Shown piece after piece: positions 1 through 5,814 of a DNA stretch of 8,088 nucleotides. This stretch comes from Cyclobacteriaceae bacterium (GTDB taxonomy: Bacteria; Bacteroidota; Bacteroidia; Cytophagales; Cyclobacteriaceae), in NCBI GenBank assembly GCA_025358195.1, contig JANYKP010000425.1, positions 1-8,088 on the forward strand. Direction: 5' to 3'. Both the position numbers and the translations under genes were made by a program. The notes beneath the pieces are model-generated. The model saw only the letters and a list, made by a program, of their open reading frames with translations, was not told the DNA's origin and did no database searches. The stretch's first letter is position 1, and every line of letters starts with the position of its first letter.

Positions 1-45
1 CAACCGAAACTGCTCATCAAATAATCCTCTTGATCTATTCTTCAT
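1..45 (-). CDS. IS5-like transposase, N-terminal 15 codons only (partial)
   Basis: A minus-strand ATG at 45-43 opens a frame that stays open to the window edge and encodes MKNRSRGLFDEQFRL. The LFDEQFRL block at residues 8-15 resembles the N-terminus of Bacteroidota IS5-family transposases, which often begin with a short basic segment followed by a LFDE/FRLEKL-type stretch. An AAAGGAG sequence about 8 bases upstream is a clear Shine-Dalgarno, unusual beside the other genes here, which suggests an acquired element. The protein would be the DDE transposase that moves the flanking element. The catalytic region is outside the window, so whether it is intact cannot be judged. The family call rests on 15 residues plus the terminal repeat. 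Confidence 0.55.
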   Translation of the reverse strand, partial: MKNRSRGLFDEQFRL

Positions 46-112
46 CTGTTTTTCTCCTTTTTCTCAAGAAACAAAATTTATAGATAACTTGGTAGGGTTT
101 TTAGAGATGCCC
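1..112 (-). mobile_element. End of an IS5-like insertion sequence (cut by window edge)
   Basis: The minus strand from 112 begins GGGCATCTCTAAAAACCC, which fits the GGG-starting terminal inverted repeats of IS5-family elements. It runs through an ~65-base leader into the start of a transposase-like reading frame at 45. The bases just outside, TTAATTAA (113-120), would hold the target duplication (TTA or TA are plausible), but the other end lies outside the window, so this cannot be confirmed. Seen: the terminal motif and the start of the ORF. Inferred: the family and the exact boundary at 112. Confidence 0.6.
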
Positions 113-615
113 TTAATTAATTCATCTAAAGGATACTATAGTTTTTCTAAAGGATCCTTTAGATGGAATTTATGGGACGTATAAAATGCTTTTAGAATTT
201 TCGACAATTTAATCAATCATTCCTAAAATCAATTCAATTTGCTATTCAACTTATGTTGCTGGCATATAAGAAAGATTAATTAACAAAAAACCTTGTCGCC
301 ACGTAGGACCCAAGATTGGAGGCTCAACGCACGGCCGATATAAATGGCTTGGCCAGAAGGAGACTTTATCTAAGATAGAATTAGTAGCCCAAGCTTGCGT
401 TTTTTTGCGAAGGAATACTTAGGTAGCTCTAACAATGCTAGAAAATTTAAATCAAATTGACTTTGGTCAGTTAGGTCAGAAAAGAAATTGCCTTTTCAGT
501 TTGGGAGGCTATTTTTTTAACCTTTGGGTGAATAATATGCATTCTTACTCCGCATCCACTCTCCTATTTTGATTTCTCCCCACCTCTTTCCAGTTTTACT
601 ACTTAAATTGATCTC
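113..615. other. 503-base AT-rich stretch without a convincing gene
   Basis: No frame on either strand gives a recognisable protein. The longest plus-strand ATG frame starting here (435-569, 44 codons) resembles nothing I know and has no start signal, and the minus-strand frame reaching into 517-777 is the shadow of rsmG. The stretch is more AT-rich than the genes that follow. Segment 290-430 is richer in GC and holds short self-complementary pieces such as CAAGCTTG, but no tRNA cloverleaf or known riboswitch was recognised. It should hold the rsmG promoter. A TAACCTTTG at 518-526 is one base off the Bacteroidota -7 motif TAnnTTTG, but no -33 TTTG lies at the right distance. Confidence 0.6.
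123..165. repeat. CTAAAGGAT repeat cluster: 12-bp inverted repeat plus 16-bp palindrome
   Basis: CATCTAAAGGAT (123-134) is repeated as its exact reverse complement ATCCTTTAGATG (154-165), with a 19-base spacer. A second direct copy of CTAAAGGAT (147-155) overlaps the inverted copy, so 147-162 is a perfect 16-bp palindrome, CTAAAGGATCCTTTAG. There are thus three copies of one 9-mer in 43 bases, starting 10 bases outside the presumed IS end. The pattern would fit an operator for a dimeric regulator or a recombination or hairpin site. No function can be assigned from sequence alone. Confidence 0.8.
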
Positions 616-1245
616 GTGCAAGACTCCACTAGTATCTACACATACTTCCCAAACCTTACTGACATACAGCAGCAACAGTTTGTCAACCTCGGTGCGCTTT
701 ACCGGGACTGGAATGAGAAGATCAACGTCATTTCCCGCAAGGACATTGATAACCTGTATGTCAACCATGTGCTTCACTCACTAGGGATCGCAAAGGTAAT
801 TTCATTCCTCCCGGGCGCGGAGATTTTGGATGTGGGTACCGGTGGAGGTTTTCCGGGTATTCCGCTAGCCATTTTTTTTCCGCAAACACAGTTTCGTCTG
901 GTGGACTCCATTGGCAAAAAGATTACGGTAGTGAAAGAGGTAAGTCAGGCGCTTGGGCTTACCAATGTGAAAGCCGAACAAATCCGTGCAGAACAGTTGG
1001 GTGGAAAATATGATTTTGTTGTAAGCCGGGCCGTCACGCAGATGAAAGAATTTTACGGTTGGGTGCAAAACAAAATCAAGAAGGAATCACTTCATACGCT
1101 CGACAACGGTATCCTGTACTTAAAGGGTGGCGACCTTGATGAGGAATTGGATCAATTGAAAAAACCGTACAGTATTTATGACCTCCATAAGCATTTTGAA
1201 GAAGAGTTTTTTGAGACTAAAAAAGTGGTTTATCTGCCGTTTTAA
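616..1245 (+). CDS. rsmG: 16S rRNA (guanine-527 N7)-methyltransferase RsmG (GidB)
   Basis: RsmG transfers a methyl group from S-adenosylmethionine to N7 of G527 (E. coli numbering) in the 530 loop of 16S rRNA. Loss of this methylation gives low-level streptomycin resistance in several bacteria. The 209-residue product has the usual family length. Visible motifs are NVISRKD (37-43), the HVLHSL segment (51-56), the SAM-binding glycine loop DVGTGGGFPGIPLA (72-85), the acidic strand end VDS (96-98), SRAV (137-140) and YLKGG (168-172). The C-terminal EEEFFETKKVVYLPF is typical of Bacteroidota versions. The start is GTG at 616: an in-frame stop lies at 604-606 and the only other upstream option is an ATT at 607, so the N-terminal YFPNLT segment depends on this start. 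The next gene starts 79 bases downstream on the same strand. Function is essentially certain. Confidence 0.96.
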   Translation: MQDSTSIYTYFPNLTDIQQQQFVNLGALYRDWNEKINVISRKDIDNLYVNHVLHSLGIAKVISFLPGAEILDVGTGGGFPGIPLAIFFPQTQFRLVDSIGKKITVVKEVSQALGLTNVKAEQIRAEQLGGKYDFVVSRAVTQMKEFYGWVQNKIKKESLHTLDNGILYLKGGDLDEELDQLKKPYSIYDLHKHFEEEFFETKKVVYLPF

Positions 1246-1286
1246 CAGTTGCAATCAGGAAATGACGGTATTTTTTTGATTGACTG
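1246..1286 (+). terminator. Possible hairpin after rsmG
   Basis: CAGT-TG-CAATCA (1246-1257) pairs with TGATTGACTG (1277-1286), giving 10 base pairs with a 2-base bulge. The 19-base loop itself contains the T-run (1271-1277). Because the T-run lies in the loop and not after the stem, this is not a standard intrinsic terminator. It starts directly after the rsmG stop codon and could act as a 3' stabilising hairpin. Confidence 0.3.
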
Positions 1287-1324
1287 TGTCTGTCGCATTC
1301 CTTTTTTTTCGTATCCTTGTAGCC

Positions 1325-1861
1325 ATGCGAAAACCCATCGCCTTCTTTTTTCTATTCATAATCATGCTAAACATAGCGGGTTATTACCTTGTAATGGAAG
1401 GTTGGCAATGGCATAATTCGAGCAGCTGGTCCTTTGATGAGAATGCCTCCAACGCACAGGAACTTATCGTGGAAATCCCGTTGAATGTACCGTATGCCAC
1501 CCAGGAGAAAGACTGGGAGAAAGCCGAAGGCCAGTTTGAATACAAGGGTGACGTATATAGAATTGTGAAGCAGAAGCTTACCCTGGAAGCGGTGTACGTC
1601 GCCTGTGTGAAAGATTCCGAGAGCAATCGCATTAAACAACAACTGGAAGATTTTGCAAAAACATTTACGGACAAACCGTTGGATGCCAAGCAAAACGTAA
1701 AGTCAGTACCGGGATTTATTAAAGAATATGTCTCGAACGTAGTGTCCGTCAAACCTTCTGTGGCGGGCTGGTCTCAAGCGGTAGCCTACCTTCCTCCATT
1801 TCAATCGCTCGTACCTTCATTTTTTGCATCAATCGTTCATCCACCCGAACGCATCTCTTAA
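1325..1861 (+). CDS. Hypothetical membrane-anchored or secreted protein, 178 residues
   Basis: I do not recognise a named family, though the size and layout recall a group of Bacteroidota-only hypothetical proteins. The frame is open from a TTG at 1280, but ATG 1325 is the better start because it puts MRKP directly before a hydrophobic stretch (residues 5-23), a signal anchor or uncleaved signal. After it come an aromatic and Ser-rich patch (WQWHNSSSWSF, 27-37), a likely extracytoplasmic beta-type segment (47-95) with one cysteine (C94), a charged helical region (99-120) and a C-terminal half ending in HPPERIS with a double proline (173-174). The protein is probably periplasmic, tethered to the inner membrane. 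The gap to rsmG is 79 bases and to the porin gene 159 bases, all on the same strand, so shared transcription is possible but not shown. No catalytic motif is visible. Confidence 0.7.
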   Translation: MRKPIAFFFLFIIMLNIAGYYLVMEGWQWHNSSSWSFDENASNAQELIVEIPLNVPYATQEKDWEKAEGQFEYKGDVYRIVKQKLTLEAVYVACVKDSESNRIKQQLEDFAKTFTDKPLDAKQNVKSVPGFIKEYVSNVVSVKPSVAGWSQAVAYLPPFQSLVPSFFASIVHPPERIS

Positions 1862-1866
1862 ATTCC

Positions 1867-1924
1867 AACATCCATGTTCTGACATTTCCTGTTGACAGGG
1901 AAACGTTTAGCGAGGATGGATGTT
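1867..1924 (+). promoter_or_regulatory. Nested inverted repeats ahead of the porin-PAP2 operon
   Basis: AACATCCA (1867-1874) pairs with TGGATGTT (1917-1924). Inside that lies TTTCCTG (1885-1891) facing CAGGGAAA (1896-1903), a stem with one bulged G. The left arm can instead fold on itself (AACAT-CC-ATGTT, 1867-1878), so two mutually exclusive folds are possible. No T-run follows the outer stem. This could be a leader structure for the operon at 2021 or a 3' structure of the gene ending at 1861. I found no consensus Bacteroidota promoter (TTTG / TAnnTTTG) in 1862-2020. Confidence 0.35.
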
Positions 1925-2020
1925 CCGGCAGGGATATAACATCACCTGCTTCACTACTGATTTTTTTCAACATTTAAATTGATTCAAAGCAGTCTGCTGC
2001 TTCGGAAAAACTTATTACAC

Positions 2021-2950
2021 ATGAAGCGATTTATTTACTCATTCATTATTTCAATTGCATCGATCAACGCTTATTCGCAAACGCTGACGGATGGCTTGCT
2101 GATGCCAAAGAAGGATCTGTGTGTAGGATTTCTCTACACGCACGATCAATGGGAAAACTATTGGGAAGGAGGGCTGAAGCGTGATAACCAGAATATCGGA
2201 ACGATCACGACGCAAAGCATGACGTTCGTGGCGAACTATGGCCTGAGCAATAAACTGAATATTATTGCCATGCTGCCATATGTGAAGACACAATCCAGCA
2301 GCGGCACCCTGGCGGGCATGAAAGATGTTCAGGATTTGTCCGTAGCTGCCAAGTATAGAATTTTGGCGAAAGATTTTGCGGCAAGCGGTTTTCGTGCTTT
2401 TGCTATAGGATCTTTTTCCACGCCGCTCACCAACTACACACCTGATTTTCTGCCGCTCTCCATCGGGTTAGCGAGCACCAATTTATCCGGACGACTAACG
2501 GCCAATTATCATCTGAATCAGGGCTGGTACGTGAATACCTCCGGTGCCTACACCTGGCGGAGTAATGTCAAAATTGACAGGCCCTCGTACTTCAGCGATG
2601 GACAATTATATTTTAGCGATCAAGTCAAGATGTACGATACGTTCGACTTCGTCATTAACACGGGCTACTACAAGAACGGCCTGCAGGCAGACTTGTATTA
2701 TTCACAACAGAATACATTGGGTGGGGGGGATATCCGCCGGCAGGACATGCCATTTGTTTCGAACCGTATGAATTTCTCCAAGGTGGGGGCCCTATTGATG
2801 TACTATTTGCCGAAGCCTAAGAATCTTGCCGTGCGTGCCTCGTTCAGTTACACGATAGCAGGCCGCAATGTAGGTCAATCGACTACCGTGATGGGCGGCT
2901 TGCTTTATACCCTTCACTTTTCTAAAACCAATAATGTTCCTAACCCATGA
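2021..2950 (+). CDS. Outer-membrane porin-like protein (transporter / MetA-type barrel)
   Basis: The 309-residue product has a type I signal peptide: basic KR at residues 2-3, hydrophobic 4-15, and a likely cut after AYS (17-19) just before Gln20. The mature part is rich in alternating aromatic and small residues, typical of a beta-barrel, and ends with a strand-like YTLHF followed by a short polar tail. It resembles the transporter-like outer-membrane proteins annotated near the phenol-degradation MetA family. The N-terminal DGLLMPKKDLCVGFLY segment and YWEGGLKR (47-54) look like its conserved start. ATG 2021 was chosen over an in-frame TTG at 1979 because the signal peptide begins there. 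Its TGA stop overlaps the ATG of the next gene by 4 bases (ATGA), so the two are translationally coupled and probably act together. The substrate is unknown; the family call is by general resemblance only. Confidence 0.75.
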   Translation: MKRFIYSFIISIASINAYSQTLTDGLLMPKKDLCVGFLYTHDQWENYWEGGLKRDNQNIGTITTQSMTFVANYGLSNKLNIIAMLPYVKTQSSSGTLAGMKDVQDLSVAAKYRILAKDFAASGFRAFAIGSFSTPLTNYTPDFLPLSIGLASTNLSGRLTANYHLNQGWYVNTSGAYTWRSNVKIDRPSYFSDGQLYFSDQVKMYDTFDFVINTGYYKNGLQADLYYSQQNTLGGGDIRRQDMPFVSNRMNFSKVGALLMYYLPKPKNLAVRASFSYTIAGRNVGQSTTVMGGLLYTLHFSKTNNVPNP

Positions 2951-4494
2951 GAACAAAATTTTACATACCGATCCTAGTAACTTTTTTAGCCCTGATCCTT
3001 CTTCCGATCCGCTGCAAGGACATTGACTTCACCGAGAAGCTTACCCCACAAACGCCGCTCAGCATTGATGCGAATGCCGGAACGTGGAAGCCCATCGTGC
3101 TGACTTCGAACAATCAGATTTCAGTAGCCGTCCCCACCGATGTAACCTCTGACACCTATAAAGCAGAGCTGGCATCGATCAAAGACTTACAGAGTAAATT
3201 AACGAGCGCACAAAGGAAAGCGATTGAGTATTGGAGTGGTGGTGGTATACTAAGATGGAACCAGATATTCCGCGAACTGGTGGCCCGGTATAACCTTCCC
3301 CCAGCACCAAATGCCGATGGTAGCTATCCGGCACCGGATGCTGAAAATCCTTTTTCAGATCCACAGTTTCCATTTTCAAATCCTCCGTATGCCGCACGCG
3401 CTTACAGTTACGTGAGTGCAGCGCAGTACGATGCACTTAAGGCTGCCTGGTTTTACAAGTATCAATACAACCGGTCTGCTCCTTATAAAGTTGATAACAC
3501 CATTCAGGCATTGATGCCACAAACGGATCTTCCCGCCTATCCTTCGGAAGAAGCGGTGATGTCAGGAGCTGCGTCCGATATGCTGAAAGCTCTTTTTCCG
3601 GCGGCTTTAGAAGAGATCACCCGAAAAGCCGGCGAGCAACGCAATGCGGCACTTTGGGCGGGCAAGGCAACCGCCAGCGATATTGCGGCTGGACTCGCCT
3701 TGGGAAAAGCGGTAGCCGCTCTCTTTATAGCGCGGGCAGGCAATGATGGGATGAAGAACGCCATTGGCAACAAAGCACAATGGGACGCCCTTAAGCTTAA
3801 TGCTACTTCGCGGGGTGATGTTGCCTGGATAAGTCTGGACTTACCGTCACGGCCTCCCATGCTTCCGTTCTTCAGCAACGTCAAGGCTTGGATGATGACA
3901 CCTAAGAATATTGTTGATGTTCGTCCCGCCGCTCCACCGTTGGCCACGTCTTCTGAAATGGCGAACGAAGCGGCAGAGGTAAAATACTATTCAGATAACC
4001 TGACACGGGAGCGAATTGCCATCGTTCACAAGTGGGCCGATGGTGTTGGCACCTACACACCTCCCGGACATTGGAATGATATTGCAGCCGAATACATACG
4101 CGATGCGCGCTATAGTGAAGTGCGTGCTGCCCGCGCCTTTGCCCTTCTCAACGTGGCCCTGCATGATGCGGCCGTTGCTTGCTGGGACACAAAGTATTTT
4201 TATTTCAATTTGCGACCGACGCAGCTGGATCCTTCCATCAAGACCGGCACCGGTATTCCTAATTTCCCTTCTTATGTTTCCGGGCACTCCAGTTTTTCGG
4301 CTTCTGCCGCGAATGTGTTGTCTTACTTGTTTCCGGGAAGTGCGGCTGAGTTTTCAGCGATGGCAGAAGAAGCTGCGATGAGCCGGTTGTACGGCGCCAT
4401 TCATTTCCGCAAGGATTGTATGGTAGGATTGGACCTCGGTAAGCGAGTGGGTGACTACACGGTGACCTTTGCGACAAGTGATGGGGCAAACTAA
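2947..4494 (+). CDS. PAP2-superfamily / vanadium-dependent haloperoxidase-like protein
   Basis: Family members bind vanadate or phosphate in one shared site and act either as haloperoxidases (halide plus hydrogen peroxide) or as acid phosphatases. The 515-residue product begins with a hydrophobic export signal (4-21) and Cys23. The lipobox is poor (PIRC), so a lipoprotein anchor is uncertain. The three PAP2 motifs are intact near the C-terminus: K416-x6-R423-P, S445-G446-H447, and S479-R480-x5-H486-x3-D490. H486 would be the covalent vanadate or phosphate ligand and H447 the acid-base residue. W413 and F440 fall where Curvularia chloroperoxidase has W350 and F397. The ~400 residues before the motifs make the protein much longer than simple PAP2 phosphatases, as in haloperoxidase-like members. 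It is coupled to the porin gene by a 4-base overlap and ends before a strong terminator. Family is sure; peroxidase versus phosphatase is open. Confidence 0.9.
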   Translation: MRTKFYIPILVTFLALILLPIRCKDIDFTEKLTPQTPLSIDANAGTWKPIVLTSNNQISVAVPTDVTSDTYKAELASIKDLQSKLTSAQRKAIEYWSGGGILRWNQIFRELVARYNLPPAPNADGSYPAPDAENPFSDPQFPFSNPPYAARAYSYVSAAQYDALKAAWFYKYQYNRSAPYKVDNTIQALMPQTDLPAYPSEEAVMSGAASDMLKALFPAALEEITRKAGEQRNAALWAGKATASDIAAGLALGKAVAALFIARAGNDGMKNAIGNKAQWDALKLNATSRGDVAWISLDLPSRPPMLPFFSNVKAWMMTPKNIVDVRPAAPPLATSSEMANEAAEVKYYSDNLTRERIAIVHKWADGVGTYTPPGHWNDIAAEYIRDARYSEVRAARAFALLNVALHDAAVACWDTKYFYFNLRPTQLDPSIKTGTGIPNFPSYVSGHSSFSASAANVLSYLFPGSAAEFSAMAEEAAMSRLYGAIHFRKDCMVGLDLGKRVGDYTVTFATSDGAN

Positions 4495-4503
4495 AAAAGA
4501 TAG

Positions 4504-4524
4504 TTGATCCAGCACCGCGATCAA
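4504..4524. repeat. Small inverted repeat after the PAP2 gene
   Basis: TTGATC (4504-4509) and GATCAA (4519-4524) form a 6-bp stem with a 9-base loop just after the PAP2 stop codon. It has no T-run. It is probably part of the 3' untranslated region upstream of the main terminator. Confidence 0.35.
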
Positions 4525-4567
4525 TCATTAGGATACTGAAAAATAACGTGTTTTATTAATTGGGTAG

Positions 4568-4600
4568 CGGAGGGGGAGGGGTCCCTCTCCGTTTTTTTTT
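4568..4600 (+). terminator. Strong intrinsic terminator of the porin-PAP2 operon
   Basis: CGGAGGGGGA (4568-4577) pairs with TCCCTCTCCG (4582-4591), 10 base pairs with one G-U, around a GGGG loop, followed directly by nine T residues (4592-4600). It lies 73 bases after the PAP2 stop codon and before the convergent fluC gene. On the minus strand the T-run would precede the stem, so it serves the plus strand only. Confidence 0.9.
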
Positions 4601-4612
4601 AAAGTTTATTAC

Positions 4613-4642
4613 AAAAAATCCAGGAGACCGGTCGCTAACTGG
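4613..4642 (-). terminator. Possible weak terminator of plsC-fluC
   Basis: On the minus strand CCAG (4642-4639) can pair with CTGG (4623-4620), with the palindrome GACCGGTC inside, followed by a T-run (4618-4613). The outer stem is only 4 base pairs and overlaps the fluC stop codon, so the call is weak, but it sits where a terminator for the convergent operon is expected. Confidence 0.3.
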
Positions 4643-5009
4643 TTTCACCCACAAATAAGCCAGCATACATGGCCGCTACACACAACAATACGCTTCCTGC
4701 GATGTACAGCACGAGCGAAACTGTCAAGCCGCTTTGTAATAAATTTAATAACTCGCCGCTAAACGTAGAAAATGTGCTAAACCCTCCGCAGAAACCCACG
4801 GTCCAAAACAAACGGGCGGAAGGTGAAATGATGTGTTTGTGATCGGCCAACCCGATGATCCAACCCAATACCAGGCAGGCCACCACATTGACCACTAGTG
4901 TGCCCCACGGAAAATGATGGTTGTGTAAGGAACTGATCCACTTGCTCAATGAAAATCGTATTACACTTCCAAGGCCACCACCGAGAAATACAAGAAGAAG
5001 GGATTTCAT
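4635..5009 (-). CDS. fluC: Fluoride ion channel FluC (CrcB)
   Basis: FluC forms a dual-topology dimer in the inner membrane that lets fluoride leave the cell and so protects it from fluoride. The 124-residue length is normal. Four hydrophobic segments are visible (about 3-25, 35-54, 67-90, 97-121). Signature pieces are the N-terminal GGGLGSVIRF (10-19), GTLVVN with pore Asn41 (36-41), and GFCGGFSTFSTFS (72-84), which carries the phenylalanine box (F80, F83) and the glycine-rich break around the central sodium site. The usual glycine after VNxx is Ala44 here, a mild variation. The ATG start overlaps the plsC stop by 4 bases, so the two are translationally coupled with fluC second. I see no crcB-type fluoride riboswitch in the gap upstream of plsC. 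The TAG stop lies within a possible weak terminator. Confidence 0.95.
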   Translation of the reverse strand: MKSLLLVFLGGGLGSVIRFSLSKWISSLHNHHFPWGTLVVNVVACLVLGWIIGLADHKHIISPSARLFWTVGFCGGFSTFSTFSGELLNLLQSGLTVSLVLYIAGSVLLCVAAMYAGLFVGETS

Positions 5010-5749
5010 TTTGAAGAATAAGACTGAATAGCAACGGTCATCACGTTAATTACTTTTTCTTTTAAGGCAGGAAGATCAGCAAGGTTCATCCCCGCCGTCG
5101 GAATTTCCTCCAATACGTTGATTTTAATTTTTCCGGGTATGATGATGAACTGTTTGGGTGGCATCAGTCGGCCAGCGCCCAGTATAACCATCGGCAAGAC
5201 GGGTTGCTGCATTTCAATGGCGATACGAAAGGCACCATCATAAAAAGGCTGCAGTGGTTCTTTTGAGCGATTTTGCGTGCCTTCCGGGAAAATCAAAATG
5301 GATATGCCCCGTTTCAAAACATCTTTTAAATGGTCCATGCTTTTTCTGCGACTCTCATTGCTCGAACGATCGACGATGATTGCGGCATTCTCTGCGATCC
5401 ACCCGAAGACCGGGATTTTCTTAAGTTCTTTTTTTGCCAGCGGCCGGATTTGGGTAGGCACTGTCAAACAAACGCCCGGGATATCCAGGTAGGAGGTATG
5501 GTTACTGATGTAGATATAAGTCTTGCCGGTTTGAATATTTTCTTTCCCAGTGATTTCATAGGGGATGAAATTAAGTTTGCTAAACGTCCACGACCACAGC
5601 TTGAGGAATTGGTAGCTGATGGTTCCGTATTTTTCGCCGAAAAGGAACGGCACCAGGATGCCCGGCAGGTACAGGATCATGAAAAAGGTGAAGACAAATA
5701 ACACCCAGGCGATGTAGAGTTTGATGAGGACGTTGCGAATAAATTTCAA
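5006..5749 (-). CDS. plsC: 1-acyl-sn-glycerol-3-phosphate acyltransferase (PlsC family)
   Basis: PlsC-type enzymes add the second acyl chain to lysophosphatidic acid to make phosphatidic acid, at the cytoplasmic face of the inner membrane. The 247-residue product has an N-terminal membrane segment (11-38) and the acyltransferase blocks in order: NHTSYLD (83-89, catalytic H84 and D89 of the HX4D motif), a middle block around VDRS (126-129), FPEGTQNRS (154-162) and PVLPMVI (183-189). The start appears to be TTG at 5749: an in-frame stop lies 27 bases upstream (5776-5774), there is no ATG between, and the first internal ATG (residue 24) would cut into the membrane segment. fluC follows with a 4-base overlap. 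It could acylate a related lysolipid or an ornithine/glycine lipid precursor instead, since Bacteroidota carry several paralogues. The family call is firm; the exact substrate is not. Confidence 0.9.
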   Translation of the reverse strand: MKFIRNVLIKLYIAWVLFVFTFFMILYLPGILVPFLFGEKYGTISYQFLKLWSWTFSKLNFIPYEITGKENIQTGKTYIYISNHTSYLDIPGVCLTVPTQIRPLAKKELKKIPVFGWIAENAAIIVDRSSNESRRKSMDHLKDVLKRGISILIFPEGTQNRSKEPLQPFYDGAFRIAIEMQQPVLPMVILGAGRLMPPKQFIIIPGKIKINVLEEIPTAGMNLADLPALKEKVINVMTVAIQSYSSK

Positions 5750-5814
5750 TGGAGTGAATTTATTTCCGCAAGATCAGAAAGTTTAGGAAAGAACTCCCAT
5801 CGATTTTTCCATTT

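Noticed and set aside
518..526. Bacteroidota -7 promoter element for rsmG (TAACCTTTG)
   Set aside because: It has one base too many between TA and TTTG, and the nearest TTTG (500-503) is too close to serve as the -33 element.
435..569. 44-codon plus-strand ATG frame ahead of rsmG
   Set aside because: No recognisable protein, no start signal, and low-complexity AT-rich codons. It is not distinguishable from chance.
517..777. 86-codon minus-strand frame overlapping the rsmG start
   Set aside because: It is antisense to the conserved N-terminus of RsmG and has no domain of its own.
1280..1324. TTG start extending the 178-residue protein by 15 residues
   Set aside because: The extension would put a second hydrophobic stretch before the basic residues; ATG 1325 gives a normal signal-anchor start and leaves the post-rsmG hairpin outside the gene.
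1749..1973. 74-codon minus-strand frame across the gap before the porin
   Set aside because: It overlaps the 3' end of the plus-strand gene and the inverted repeats, and resembles no protein.
1979..2020. TTG start extending the porin by 14 residues
   Set aside because: The signal peptide clearly begins at ATG 2021.
3537..3947. 136-codon minus-strand frame inside the PAP2 gene
   Set aside because: Shadow of an Ala-rich coding stretch; the plus-strand frame holds the conserved family sequence.
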